A stretch of 64,000 nucleotides of DNA from Afipia sp. GAS231 (GCF_900103365.1 NZ_LT629703.1:2480001-2544000); one strand, 5' to 3'; shown: positions 45,589 to 54,581, counted from the first letter of the stretch. Made by a program: numbers and translations. The notes: a model not told the origin generated them from the sequence alone.

Positions 45589-47619
45589 TCAGACGCTTTT
45601 TCGGAACCGGCCCGAAAGTTCGCCAAAACCCTCGATCAGGGCATCGGTGCCGTCCAGCGACTCCAGCCGGGCGCTGACGTCCCGCAGCCAACCCATATTG
45701 GCCTCACTGGGATCCTCGCCCAACGCCAGCTCGGCGTCCTTCTTCTCCCTAAGTAAGGCGTGGGTTTTCTGATGCAAGACAACGAGTTGCTGCCAGGTCG
45801 CTAAAACATCTTCCCGGGCCGCACCGGGCTTAGAGCCCCACACCGCCGAGGTCGTGATCGCCCGCTCAACCCTTTGAAGAATCTCACCTAATCCGCGCGC
45901 ATCGAGATCGGCCCGCATCTTCTCGGCCTGCTCTTCCGGCTCCGGAGAATGGTGATGATCGTTGGCAAAGGCCGCGATAACGCCGGCGCGGAGCTTATTG
46001 GCCTCCGGATGGGCCAGTTCCAGCGCCGCCACCTCCTCCAGATGGTCGTGCAATAACCAGGGGTGGTTGATCAGGGCTTCCAGAATCAGCGCCTCGCGGC
46101 GGGAGATCGCCGAGCGCTGGCCGCGCATGATCGGGCTGTTGGCGAGCTGGGGGCTGGCCGCCTGGTAGGGGCCGCGGTTGATGGTCTGGCCGGTGGACGG
46201 CCCCTGCCCGCGGCCGCCGCCAGGGGCGAATCGGCCCGCCGGACCCGGGGTGAACGAGCCGCGGGGGGCAAAACGACGGCCTGATTCGCCGCCTCCGCCG
46301 CGGTTGAAATTGCCTCGCCCGTAGCCGCCGCGCCCGCCTTCCGGCGCGAAAGTCCGCTGCAGCCGCTCGGCCAGATCCTGGCGATAATAGCGCCGCACCA
46401 CCTCGTCGCGGATACCGTTACTGAGTTCGCCGATCCGCGCTTCCAGCGCCGCGCGCCGCTCCGGCGTCGCAAAGCTGCCGCCCTCGATCTCGCGCGACCA
46501 CAGCATGTCGGCCAGGCCACGCGCAGCACCGATGACTTCCTCGATCGCACCGCGTCCGCCGGAGCGCGCGAGATCGTCGGGGTCCTGCCCTTCGGGCAGC
46601 AGTGCGAAGCGCAAACTTTTTCCGGGCTTGAGATGCGGCAACGCGAGGTCGGCGGCACGGTACGCCGCCTTCTGTCCGGCGCGGTCGCCGTCGAAACACA
46701 GGATCGGCTCGTCCGCCATCTTCCAGATCAGCGCGAGCTGGTTTTCGGTCAACGCCGTACCGAGTGGCGCGACGGCGCCGCCGAAGCCCGAGGTGACCAT
46801 GGCGATGACGTCGACATAGCCTTCGACCACGATCAGGGCCGCGCCGTTATGCGTCGCCTGACGCGCGGGTGCGAAGTTGTAGAGGTTGTCGCCCTTGTGA
46901 AACAGCGGGGTTTCCGGCGAGTTCAGGTACTTTGCCGGAACATCCTTTTCCAGCGCGCGACCGCCGAAGGCGATGACGCGGTTGCGGATATCGGTGATCG
47001 GAAACATCACGCGATCACGAAAGCGATCGTAGGGCACCGGGATGTCGTCGCCGCCGATCAGGAGCCCGGCTTCGACCATGTCGTCGGTCGGAATGCCCTG
47101 CGCGCCCAGATATTCCTTCAGCGCAAAGCGCTCGCCCGGGCCGCCCGGGGCATAGCCGATGCGGAATTGCAGTTGCGTCGCCGGCGTAATGGCACGGTCG
47201 GCGAGATAGCCGCGCGCCTTGGCGCCGAAGCGCGAGGCCAGCGTGTCGCAGAAGAACTTTGCGGCGAGGTCCATCACGTCATACAGCGTCTTGCGGCGCT
47301 GATCCTGCCTGGCCGCATCCGGCGTCACGGCGGGCAGCGCCATGCCGGCCATCGACGCCAGCCGCTCGACCGCTTCGGTAAAGCCGACGCCTTCGGTCTC
47401 CATCAGGAACGAGATGATGTCGCCGTGCTTGCCGGAGGAGAAGTCGTGGTAAAATCCCTTCTGGTCGTTGACCGTGAAGGAAGGCGACTTTTCCTGTTGA
47501 AAGGGCGACAGCCCCTTAAATTCGCGCCCCGCCTTCTTCAACTTCACGCGCCGGCCCACGACTTCCGAAACCGGAAGCCGGGCGCGCAGTTCGTCGAGGA
47601 ATTGGGGCGTGAAGCGCAT
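45589..47619 (-). CDS. dnaG: DNA primase
   Basis: A 676-residue primase that makes RNA primers for replication. The N-terminal domain (MRFTPQFLDELRARLPVSEVV) leads into the zinc-binding region, but the expected Cys/His ligands are absent: SPFQ stands for CPFH and YHDFSSGKHG for HCFGCG. The TOPRIM core is intact (VVEGYVDVIAM with Glu, and LCFDGDRAGQKAA with the Asp-x-Asp). A Gly/Arg-rich linker (GGRGGYGRGNFNRGG onwards, about 60 residues) precedes the C-terminal helicase-binding domain. The ATG at 47619 gives the usual start. Confidence 0.95.
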   Translation of the reverse strand: MRFTPQFLDELRARLPVSEVVGRRVKLKKAGREFKGLSPFQQEKSPSFTVNDQKGFYHDFSSGKHGDIISFLMETEGVGFTEAVERLASMAGMALPAVTPDAARQDQRRKTLYDVMDLAAKFFCDTLASRFGAKARGYLADRAITPATQLQFRIGYAPGGPGERFALKEYLGAQGIPTDDMVEAGLLIGGDDIPVPYDRFRDRVMFPITDIRNRVIAFGGRALEKDVPAKYLNSPETPLFHKGDNLYNFAPARQATHNGAALIVVEGYVDVIAMVTSGFGGAVAPLGTALTENQLALIWKMADEPILCFDGDRAGQKAAYRAADLALPHLKPGKSLRFALLPEGQDPDDLARSGGRGAIEEVIGAARGLADMLWSREIEGGSFATPERRAALEARIGELSNGIRDEVVRRYYRQDLAERLQRTFAPEGGRGGYGRGNFNRGGGGESGRRFAPRGSFTPGPAGRFAPGGGRGQGPSTGQTINRGPYQAASPQLANSPIMRGQRSAISRREALILEALINHPWLLHDHLEEVAALELAHPEANKLRAGVIAAFANDHHHSPEPEEQAEKMRADLDARGLGEILQRVERAITTSAVWGSKPGAAREDVLATWQQLVVLHQKTHALLREKKDAELALGEDPSEANMGWLRDVSARLESLDGTDALIEGFGELSGRFRKSV

Positions 47620-47739
47620 GGGGTTGAGTTTGTGCCTGAGCATCGGGCGGCATGATGCCCAACCGATGAATACAGCATTATGTGAGATTGATCTCACATC
47701 TTGCCACTATTCACAGGGGCAAAGCGACGATCCCTCCCT

Positions 47740-47830
47740 CGTCATGGCCGGGCTTGACCCGGCCATCCACGTTCTTTGGCCGCCACCAGCAAGAAAGACG
47801 TGGATGCCCGGGTCAAGCCCGGGCATGACG
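47740..47830. repeat. Palindromic repeat, CATGGCCGGGCTTGACCC type
   Basis: Arms CGTCATGGCCGGGCTTGAC and GTCAAGCCCGGGCATGACG pair with few mismatches; an inner pair is CATCCACGT / ACGTGGATG. It lies between dnaG and the chlorite dismutase-like gene. Confidence 0.9.
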
Positions 47831-47888
47831 GCGGTGGGTGGGGCTCACTTCGCTTGAATCACATCGGGTTCCACGCTTCCATGGCGCC

Positions 47889-48455
47889 ATGTTCACGGTG
47901 TTCAGGGGCGCGCAAAGCGGGGCGTGGCGGGTGAAGCGGCTGGCGGCGGTGAAGGGCGAGAGCCTGGCGCCGACGCCGGCGCTGTCGGTCACCCATTCCG
48001 ACTCGATCGCGCTGCCGATCCTGCCCTCGCAGATCGGCTGGCGCCTCGTCGGCACCCCCAGCCATGTCCGCTATGTCGAGCGCGCCGAGAAGGACCAGCT
48101 CACGGCCGTGCAGGCCGGGCTCGGCCGGCCCGAGGCCAAACTCGCGGCGCTGATCCCGATCCGGAAGTCGGCGGCGTGGTGGGAGCTTACCCAGGAAGAG
48201 CGGCGAAAAATCTTCGAGGACAAGTCGCACCACATCGCCTCCAGCCTGAGATTCCTGCCGGCGATCGCGCGGCAGCTCTACCACTGCCGCGACCTCGGCG
48301 GCGCGTTCGACTTCCTGACCTGGTTCGAATACCGCCTCGCCCATGAATCGCTGTTCGAGGAACTGGTCGGCATGCTGCGCGAGACCGAAGAGTGGACCTA
48401 TGTCGAGCGCGAGGTGGACATCCGCGTCGAGCGCGAAAGGCTGGATGCGGTTTGA
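47889..48455 (+). CDS. Chlorite dismutase-like haem protein, short type
   Basis: A 188-residue protein of the Cld/HemQ superfamily, in the short form found in nitrifying and Bradyrhizobium-type bacteria. The recognisable block is AALIPIRKSAAWWELTQEERRKIFEDKSHHI, with the proximal haem His in the KSHHI segment, then YHCRDLGGAFDFLTWFEY and EEWTYVEREVDIRVER. Members bind haem b and act on chlorite or peroxide; the true function of the short form is unsettled. The distal Arg expected before FDFLTWFE-like segments should be checked. The ATG at 47889 starts MFTVFRG; an earlier GTG at 47838 would begin within a repeat. Confidence 0.85.
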   Translation: MFTVFRGAQSGAWRVKRLAAVKGESLAPTPALSVTHSDSIALPILPSQIGWRLVGTPSHVRYVERAEKDQLTAVQAGLGRPEAKLAALIPIRKSAAWWELTQEERRKIFEDKSHHIASSLRFLPAIARQLYHCRDLGGAFDFLTWFEYRLAHESLFEELVGMLRETEEWTYVEREVDIRVERERLDAV

Positions 48456-48465
48456 AGGCATCTCG

Positions 48466-48603
48466 TGCCCCGGACGCGGCGCGTCACCATAAGCGCGTTC
48501 ACGCGCGTCTTCGACGCACTATGGTGGTGCGCCGCTGAGCCGGGGCCTATCGTGGGTCCCGGCTCTGCGGAGCGGCATTACATGCCGCGCCGCGTCCGGG
48601 ACA
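48466..48603. repeat. Palindromic repeat, CCCGGACGCGGC type
   Basis: Outer arms GCCCCGGACGCGGC and GCCGCGTCCGGGAC pair imperfectly over 138 bases; inside are a central motif CCATAAGCGCG and a GAGCCGGGGCC / GGGTCCCGGCTC pair. Such elements follow many genes in this group of organisms. Confidence 0.85.
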
Positions 48604-48613
48604 CGGACTTGCC

Positions 48614-49012
48614 TCACGCCTCCAGAAATTTCCCCGAAGCGATGTGCGGCAGCCCCGCCACGGGCCAGTTGTAGATATAGGTCCACGCCTCGCTCGCGGT
48701 GCCGTCGTCCTGCGTCACCTGCAGCATCTTTCTCAAATATTCGGTCGGCTCCGGAAAGCCTTCGCCGCAGGCTTCATACATGTCGAATTCGCCGAGCAGC
48801 GCGTCGCGGTCGCGCAGCCGATAGAGTTCGCCGAACACGATGTCGGCGGGATCATCCGACAGCAGCAGCCCCGGATAATGCTTGATCAGATAGAGCCGGC
48901 CGCGGCAGGTGGCCGCGCCGAGATAATCCGCGCTGCGCGACAACAGCGTCGCCATCGGATGGTCGAAGCCGCGCATCAGGGTGCCGTAGACGAACAGACG
49001 ATCTGAAATCAT
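48614..49012 (-). CDS. Gamma-glutamylcyclotransferase-like protein (AIG2 family)
   Basis: A 132-residue single-domain protein. The fold signature is FVYGTLMRG near the N-terminus (Tyr-Gly-Thr-Leu), a GELYRLRDRDALLGEFDMYEACGEG segment with the candidate catalytic Glu, and a closing AWTYIYN strand. The family converts gamma-glutamylamines or peptides to 5-oxoproline, but many bacterial members are uncharacterised. The reading frame begins directly with the first strand. A palindromic repeat lies upstream. Confidence 0.85.
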   Translation of the reverse strand: MISDRLFVYGTLMRGFDHPMATLLSRSADYLGAATCRGRLYLIKHYPGLLLSDDPADIVFGELYRLRDRDALLGEFDMYEACGEGFPEPTEYLRKMLQVTQDDGTASEAWTYIYNWPVAGLPHIASGKFLEA

Positions 49013-49026
49013 GGCGGTTTCTTACA

Positions 49027-49105
49027 CGTCATTGCGAGCGAAGCGAAGCAATCCATCTTACCGCGCAAAGAAAGAGTGGATTGCTTCGCTTCGCTCGCAA
49101 TGACG
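49027..49105. repeat. Palindromic repeat, CATTGCGAG type
   Basis: Two 29-base arms (beginning CGTCATTGCGAGCGAAGCG and ending CGCTCGCAATGACG) are perfect inverted repeats separated by a 21-base loop. The longest perfect stem in the window; same family as 37981-38069. Confidence 0.92.
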
Positions 49106-49121
49106 GTGTGGCTGCAGCTAG

Positions 49122-49931
49122 CTAAGCCACCACCTCGTCCGTCACCACCACGAACTTGACGAGGTCCATGCGGCCGAAGCTCGTGGTCAGCGCGACGTCG
49201 GCGGCGTCGCGGCCGGTGCCCATCAGGATGCGGCCGATGCGCGGGTGGTTGTGGCGGGCGTCGAAGGTGTACCACTCGCCCGACAGATAAACCTGAAACC
49301 AGCCGGAGAAATCCATCGGCGCCGGATCGCGGGGCACGCCGATATCGCCGAGATAGCCGGTGCAGTAGCGTGCCGGGATGTTCATGCAGCGGCAGAAGGT
49401 CAGCGCCAGATGCGCAAAGTCGCGGCAGACGCCGGTGCGCTGCTCATGGACGTCATGCGCCGACTTCATGTGATGGGCATGCTCGTAGCCGAAGGTGACG
49501 TGGTCGTGGACGAAATCGACGATCGCCTGCACCCGCGCCCAGCCGGGTTGGGTCGCTGAAAACAGCGACCAGGCGATATCGATCAGCTTGTCGGTCTCGC
49601 AATAGCGGCTCGGCATCAGATATTGCAGCACGTCGTCGGGCAGCCGGTCGATCGGCACTTGCTGCGCCGCCGGCGCCACCGCATCGGGCAAGCCGGAATC
49701 GCGCACGCGTGCGCGGCCCTTCAAGGTCACGCCACCGGCGGGCGCGACCAGCCGGCCGCAGATGTTGCCAAAGCTGTCGCGGTAGAAACCGATCGGCACA
49801 CTGGGTTCGGCGACGATGCTTTCCTGGCCGATGATGTCTGACATGCGCGACGGGTGGATCGAGAGCATCATCACCATCGGCGTCGGCGCCACCGCCGCGT
49901 AGGAAATCTCGAAGCCGACGTCGATCTCCAT
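49122..49931 (-). CDS. Transglutaminase-like protein, short form
   Basis: A 269-residue protein with the transglutaminase-like cysteine-protease fold. The Cys is in RTGVCRDFAHLAL (near residue 170), the His in YTFDARHNHPR and the supporting Asp in the same strand. Residues 1-110 form the family's N-terminal domain with VMMLSIHPSRMSDIIG. Such bacterial proteins may be amide hydrolases or crosslinkers; substrates are unknown. The gene begins two bases after the stop of the larger transglutaminase gene upstream, so the pair is an operon. Confidence 0.88.
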   Translation of the reverse strand: MEIDVGFEISYAAVAPTPMVMMLSIHPSRMSDIIGQESIVAEPSVPIGFYRDSFGNICGRLVAPAGGVTLKGRARVRDSGLPDAVAPAAQQVPIDRLPDDVLQYLMPSRYCETDKLIDIAWSLFSATQPGWARVQAIVDFVHDHVTFGYEHAHHMKSAHDVHEQRTGVCRDFAHLALTFCRCMNIPARYCTGYLGDIGVPRDPAPMDFSGWFQVYLSGEWYTFDARHNHPRIGRILMGTGRDAADVALTTSFGRMDLVKFVVVTDEVVA

Positions 49932-49933
49932 GA

Positions 49934-50935
49934 TCAGGCTTCTTCCTTTGATTCTTCAGGCTGCTCCCGAGGTTTTCCTTCGAATTGTTGCTGGGATTGG
50001 AACTGCGCCTGAAGCGGCTCTTCGAGCTGCGCGCGTTGTTCCTCAGTCCGCGCTTCGTCATCGCCCACCGACACGACGTTGATGCCGATCTCCATGCCGA
50101 CATAGGCGTCGGCCGAACCGAGGTAACAGCCGTGCAGCGGGATCGCCTGGCGCGGGTCGCGCGCGACCGCGACGCGGATCAGGTCGCGGGTGCCGACGAT
50201 GCCGTTGGTCGGATCGAACTCGATCCAGCCGGCGCTCGGCAGATAGACCTGCACCCAGGCATGCGTCGAGCCGCCGCCGACATAACCATGCGCGCTGTCG
50301 CCGGGAATGAACAGATAGCCCGAGACGAAGCGCGCGGCGATGCCGAGCCGGCGCAGCGCCTCGATCATGAACATCGCATAGTCGCGGCAGGTGCCCGAGC
50401 CGGTCTGCAGCGTATCGAGCGGATGCTGGGTGCCGTGCTCATGGCGCTTGCGGTAGGTGAAGGCCTCGCGGATGCCATGCGTCATGCCTGAGAGAATGTT
50501 GAAGGTCGGCGTCGGCCCGTCCGCGTCGAGAAATTGCCGCGCCCACGCCGACAATTCGCCGTTCGGATCGCCGTATTGCGGCACGATGAACTGCTGCAGG
50601 TCGGGAAATTCCTCGCGGTCATAAATGAACGGATAGAAATAGGCGGTGTCATCAGGGGTCAGCGCGAACTCTTCCGCCGGATTGTGCTCGACGGTCGCCA
50701 TCGAGGTGAACGACAGCGTTTCCGAACGCTCGTCGAAGGTCGCGATCGCGACGCTGTTGCCGAACACGTCGTGGATCCAGCGCAGCGACATCGGCTCGGG
50801 CGAAATCTCGAGGCTGGACGACAGCACGCGCAGGTCATGGCCGTCGCGCGGGCGCAGCATGATTCGATGCTCGCCAAACGCCACCGGGCGGTTGTAGCGA
50901 TATACGGTCTTGTGGTGGATGGTCAGGAGCGGCAT
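49934..50935 (-). CDS. Transglutaminase-like protein, long form
   Basis: A 333-residue transglutaminase-fold protein. The N-terminal domain starts LTIHHKTVYRYNRPVAFGEHRIMLRPRDGHDLRV; the catalytic core has Cys in QTGSGTCRDYAMF, His in GGGSTHAWVQVYL and Asp in WIEFDPTNG. The C-terminal ~50 residues are charged and Gln-rich (EEQRAQLEEPLQAQFQSQQQFE) and look disordered. It is co-transcribed with the short transglutaminase below. Paired genes of this type are widespread in bacteria, but the reaction is not established. Confidence 0.9.
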   Translation of the reverse strand: MPLLTIHHKTVYRYNRPVAFGEHRIMLRPRDGHDLRVLSSSLEISPEPMSLRWIHDVFGNSVAIATFDERSETLSFTSMATVEHNPAEEFALTPDDTAYFYPFIYDREEFPDLQQFIVPQYGDPNGELSAWARQFLDADGPTPTFNILSGMTHGIREAFTYRKRHEHGTQHPLDTLQTGSGTCRDYAMFMIEALRRLGIAARFVSGYLFIPGDSAHGYVGGGSTHAWVQVYLPSAGWIEFDPTNGIVGTRDLIRVAVARDPRQAIPLHGCYLGSADAYVGMEIGINVVSVGDDEARTEEQRAQLEEPLQAQFQSQQQFEGKPREQPEESKEEA

Positions 50936-51037
50936 CGTTCAACAATCATCGATTCTGGGTGTTCTAATCTAGTCCGAACCTTGCTCATTTGCATGTCGTA
51001 TGCCGCTTGAATAGGCATCCATCAGGGGAAAACGCTT

Positions 51038-51841
51038 TTGACGCACGCGGACGACACAGATTTACTTCTGGGAACCGAAGATGTTCCCCCGGTCCGCGAG
51101 TTCAATGCCGCGGGACGATCGCCGTTCTTTCTCACCTGCGATCACTACGGCAGGCTGATTCCGCGCGTGCTCGGCGATCTCGGGCTGCCCGAGAGCGAAC
51201 TCAAGCGGCACATCGCCTGGGACATCGGCATTGCCGGCGTCGCGGAGTCCCTATCGAAACAGCTCGACGCGCATCTGATCGTGCAGCGCTACTCGCGGCT
51301 CGTCATCGACTGCAACCGCCCGCCGCACGTCGCGAGTTCAATCCCGCGCATCAGCGAGGCCACCACCATTCCCGGCAACGAGGGCATCTCAAACGAGGCC
51401 GCCGCGACACGGCGCGCGCAAATCTTCGATTCCTATCACCGCCGCATCGACGAGATCATCGATGCGCGCCGAAATGCCGGCCTACCGACGGTGCTGGTGT
51501 CGCTGCACAGCTTTACACCCGTCTATGCCGGGATCGCGCGGCCATGGCACATCGGCACGCTCTATCACCGCGACACCCATCTGCCGCCGCTGGTGTTGAG
51601 GGGCTTGCGCGCCGAGGGCGATCTCGTGGTCGGCGACAACGAGCCCTATGCCGTGAGCGACGACACCGACTACACCATTCCCGTGCACGCCGAAGCGCGC
51701 GGCCTGATCAATACCGGTATCGAAATCCGTCAGGACCTGATCTCCGATCCGGCCGGCGAGAAATCCTGGGCGGATCGGCTGGCGCGGATTTTTGGCGAGA
51801 TCGAGCCGTTGTTGCGGGCGCAGGGATTGCTTGCCGCCTAG
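51038..51841 (+). CDS. N-formylglutamate amidohydrolase
   Basis: A 267-residue enzyme of the FGase family, which removes formate from N-formyl-L-glutamate, the last step of one histidine-degradation route. Landmarks are FFLTCDHYGRLIPR near the N-terminus, HIAWDIGIAGVAESLS, VIDCNRPP, VLVSLHSFTPVY with a metal-ligand His, and DNEPYAV. No hut genes surround it, so a different N-formyl substrate is possible. The start is TTG (51038) after CAGGGG. It converges with the DUF3592 gene, overlapping by four bases at the stops. Confidence 0.86.
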   Translation: MTHADDTDLLLGTEDVPPVREFNAAGRSPFFLTCDHYGRLIPRVLGDLGLPESELKRHIAWDIGIAGVAESLSKQLDAHLIVQRYSRLVIDCNRPPHVASSIPRISEATTIPGNEGISNEAAATRRAQIFDSYHRRIDEIIDARRNAGLPTVLVSLHSFTPVYAGIARPWHIGTLYHRDTHLPPLVLRGLRAEGDLVVGDNEPYAVSDDTDYTIPVHAEARGLINTGIEIRQDLISDPAGEKSWADRLARIFGEIEPLLRAQGLLAA

Positions 51842-52812
51842 CCGTGAAGGGCGGTGTAGTAGGTGACGCCCGCAAACGCCGCCGAGAGCAGCCACAACAC
51901 CCAGGCGAAACCGATGCGCGGGTTCAGCGTCGCTTCCGACGGATTGAGCGGATTGACGTAGACCTTGACGACGGCGCCGTCCTGATAGGCGGTCATGAAC
52001 TTGCGCATCAGCCAGCCCGACGTCGAGTTGCGGCCGGTGGCGAAGCGGGCTTCGACGCCGGTGTAATCGACATCGTTGAAGCGGTAGCTGTACGACACCT
52101 GCCGCTGGTACATCAGCGCGCCGCGCGATCCCTGCTCGCTCGGCGCCGCCCGGTATTGTTCGACATCCGACATCTGGATGGTGCCTGACACGACAGGCCA
52201 TTTCATCGCCAATCGCATCTGCTTCTGCATCACCAGCGCGAACAGCGCGATGACGACGGCGAAAGCGCCGAACGCCATGACCAGCGGCGACACTTTTGGA
52301 TCGGCCAGCCGCGCCGACAGGAATTCGGACAAACGATTGAGCCCGAATACGCCGCCGAACACGATCACCAGCACCACCGCGGTGCCGATGCCGAGACAGC
52401 CCCACAGGCCCTTCGGCAGGTCGCGTTCCAGCACGGCTTCGTTCGGGTGCAGCGGGTTATAGAAAACGGTGACGGCCATGCCGGCCGGATATTTCGCGAT
52501 GGTCTCGGCGACTTCGAAATTGCCGCGGTCCTCGCCGATGCTGACGCGGTTGTTGCGCAGCACCACGCCCCTGACCGTGTATTCGTAAACGATATTGGCG
52601 AAGTTGCGCTGCTCGAAGCGGTGGCCGATCTCCCTGGAATCGTCGAGCACACGAACGTCGCGCACTTCGGAATTCGAGATCACCACCTTGCCCGGCGCCG
52701 ACGGCCATTCGCGGGCGGCGCGCACTTGCAGTGTTTTATAGGCGGCGGCAAACAGAATGAGCCCGAGCGGCGCGAGCAGCATCAGGTAAACGTACCACGG
52801 CAGATCAGGCAT
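51838..52812 (-). CDS. DUF3592 membrane protein with two copies of the domain
   Basis: A 324-residue protein with one helix at the N-terminus, a DUF3592 domain (residues 30-130, with YEYTVRGVVLRNNRVSIGEDRGNFEVAE and VFYNPLHPNEAVLE), two central helices, a second copy (SYSYRFNDVDYTGVEARF, VKVYVNPLNPSEATLNPR) and a final helix. The repeated Val-Tyr/Phe-Tyr/Val-Asn-Pro-Leu-(H/N)-Pro-(N/S)-Glu-Ala motif marks the duplication. DUF3592 domains are membrane-associated with unknown role. The ATG at 52812 follows GGGGG. Confidence 0.85.
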   Translation of the reverse strand: MPDLPWYVYLMLLAPLGLILFAAAYKTLQVRAAREWPSAPGKVVISNSEVRDVRVLDDSREIGHRFEQRNFANIVYEYTVRGVVLRNNRVSIGEDRGNFEVAETIAKYPAGMAVTVFYNPLHPNEAVLERDLPKGLWGCLGIGTAVVLVIVFGGVFGLNRLSEFLSARLADPKVSPLVMAFGAFAVVIALFALVMQKQMRLAMKWPVVSGTIQMSDVEQYRAAPSEQGSRGALMYQRQVSYSYRFNDVDYTGVEARFATGRNSTSGWLMRKFMTAYQDGAVVKVYVNPLNPSEATLNPRIGFAWVLWLLSAAFAGVTYYTALHG

Positions 52813-52913
52813 CAAGTTCCCCCCAGAGACGGCGCGGGTATTAGACGCGCCGTCGCGGCTCTGGGTTCAAGAGCCTGACGTTCAAGAGCCTGGGGTTCAA
52901 AAGGCTCCGCGCC

Positions 52914-53531
52914 TCACCTTGCCCGCGTCAGCGCCAGCCAGATGCCGCCGCCGATCATGAAGCCGCCGGAGACCCGCGACAAAAGACGCGTGCGCCGGGC
53001 CGAGAAGAACCGCCGCGCGCGGCCGGCCAATATCGCATAAATCGAATCGGTGATGGCACCTGTCGCCATGAAGGTGAAGCCGAGCAACAGCACCTGCGAA
53101 AAATGATCCCGGCTCATGTCCATGAACTGCGGAATGAAGGCGCCGAAGAAGATCAGCACCTTCGGATTGGAGAGCAGCACCAGAAAGCCCTGCAGGAAAA
53201 ATCCGCCGCGCGGCGGTGGCGGCGGCTCGTCGGCATTGACGCCCTCGACCGGAAAACGAACCAGCTTGTAGCCGAGCCAGATCAGATAGGCGGCGCCGGC
53301 AAAGCGCACCCAGTCGAACCAGTAACCCATGGTCGCCATCAGCGTGGTCAGTCCGACCGCGACGATACCGATCACGATCGTGAGCCCTGCCTGAACGCCG
53401 GCGATGTTGGTCAGCGCCGCGCGCGTGCCATGCCGCAGACCGTTGGCGATGACCAGCGTCACCACCGGACCCGGAATGAGCGCCAGCGCGACGCAGGCGG
53501 CGACGAAAGCGAGATAGGCCTGAAGGGACAT
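52914..53531 (-). CDS. LysE-family exporter (second copy)
   Basis: A 205-residue LysE/RhtB-type exporter. The first loop reads ALIPGPVVTLVIANGLRHG, followed by FAGAAYLIWLGYKLVRFP and LVLLSNPKVLIFFGAFIPQF (the Asn-Pro-Lys motif). Six hydrophobic segments and the 205-residue length match the family. The loop after helix 3 is Pro-rich (ADEPPPPPRGG), different from the first copy. Substrate unknown. A palindromic repeat stands 100 bases upstream. Confidence 0.88.
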   Translation of the reverse strand: MSLQAYLAFVAACVALALIPGPVVTLVIANGLRHGTRAALTNIAGVQAGLTIVIGIVAVGLTTLMATMGYWFDWVRFAGAAYLIWLGYKLVRFPVEGVNADEPPPPPRGGFFLQGFLVLLSNPKVLIFFGAFIPQFMDMSRDHFSQVLLLGFTFMATGAITDSIYAILAGRARRFFSARRTRLLSRVSGGFMIGGGIWLALTRAR

Positions 53532-53629
53532 GAGGGGAGATCCGGTGAGAGGCGGTTTTTCGAATTATGCATGCGGCGGATGGAGATGGAAACAAGGCTT
53601 CTGACTGAGCGCGACCACACCTCAGTGTT

Positions 53630-53696
53630 CGTCATGCCCGGGCATAGGCGAGCGGAAGCGACGCCGTCCTACGGACGGCTGTGCCCAGCCATGACG
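53630..53696. repeat. Short palindromic repeat, CATGCCCGGGCA type
   Basis: Arms CGTCATGCCCGGGCA and TGCCCAGCCATGACG are imperfect inverted repeats with an inner GCCGTCC / GGACGGC hairpin. It lies between the LysE gene and the ArsR-type operon. Confidence 0.8.
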
Positions 53697-53783
53697 AATT
53701 TGGCGAAGGCTGCATGTTCCCAGTTGACTAACCAATAACTCGTCAGTTATGTAAGAATCCATAGCCAATGGGTTATCGATTTT

Positions 53784-54107
53784 ATGCCGAACGCCTCCGA
53801 TACGCTGTTCAAAACGCTTGCCGATCCGACCCGTCGGGCGATCTTCGAGCAATTGTGCCGCAAGGGGGAGCAGACGGTCGGTGCGCTGACGATCAAGGCC
53901 GGCGTTTCGCAACCGGCGGTCTCGAAACATCTCGGCGTGCTGAAACAGGCCGGGCTGGTGCGCGATCGCCATGAAGGCCGCCAGACCCACTACAGCGCGC
54001 AGATCGGCGCGCTCGGCCCGCTGGTCGACTGGACCAGCCAGATGACCGGCTTCTGGCAAAGCCGGTTCGATCACCTCGAAGACCTGCTCAAAAGGATGGA
54101 CCAGTGA
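53784..54107 (+). CDS. ArsR-family transcriptional regulator
   Basis: A 107-residue winged-helix regulator: LFKTLADPTRRAIFEQLCRKGEQTVGALTIKAGVSQPAVSKHLGVLKQAGLVRDRHEGRQTHY is the full DNA-binding domain. No Cys pair for metal sensing is present, so it belongs to the non-metal branch often paired with AHSA1 proteins. It overlaps the next gene by four bases (GTGA) and probably controls the four-gene operon, binding near the region around 53740-53780, where TTA..GTTAT half sites occur. Confidence 0.92.
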   Translation: MPNASDTLFKTLADPTRRAIFEQLCRKGEQTVGALTIKAGVSQPAVSKHLGVLKQAGLVRDRHEGRQTHYSAQIGALGPLVDWTSQMTGFWQSRFDHLEDLLKRMDQ

Positions 54108-54514
54108 ACGCAGTCGAAACCGAAACGCTTACCGTCACCGTCGAACGGGAAATCCCCTTCCCGCCGGAAAAGATCTGGCGCGCCCTGACGCAACCGCATT
54201 TGATCGAGGAGTGGCTGATGAAGAGCGACTTCAAGCCGACGGTGGATCATCGTTTCAGTTTTCGCGCCGACTGGGGCTCCGTCGATTGTCAGGTCCTGTC
54301 GATCGAGGATGGCAAGACGCTGTCCTACACCTGGGCGGCCATGGGTCTCGACAGCGTCGTCACCTGGACCCTGACGCCATCAGGCACGGGAACGCTGCTG
54401 CGCATGGAGCAAGCGGGCTTCCGCACCGATCAGAAGCAGGCGTTTCATGGCGCCCGGTTCGGATGGCAGAAATTTTTCGAAAGCCTGCAACAGGCCTTGG
54501 CGCGGACCGATTGA
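54104..54514 (+). CDS. SRPBCC/AHSA1-domain protein
   Basis: A 136-residue START-like protein of the AHSA1 type. It begins with a strand (TLTVTVEREIPFPPEKIWRALTQPHLIEEWLM), the usual signature, then LSYTWAAMGLDSVVTWTLTP and FGWQKFFESLQQAL. These fold into a hydrophobic cavity for lipophilic ligands. GTG start, translationally coupled to the ArsR gene. The coupling is common in Proteobacteria; the ligand is unknown. Confidence 0.9.
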   Translation: MNAVETETLTVTVEREIPFPPEKIWRALTQPHLIEEWLMKSDFKPTVDHRFSFRADWGSVDCQVLSIEDGKTLSYTWAAMGLDSVVTWTLTPSGTGTLLRMEQAGFRTDQKQAFHGARFGWQKFFESLQQALARTD

Positions 54515-54581
54515 GGCCTATGCCTTCAACGTATTGCCGGAACACACCACGCGTTAGTACCGACCAACGGAACCACACCTC

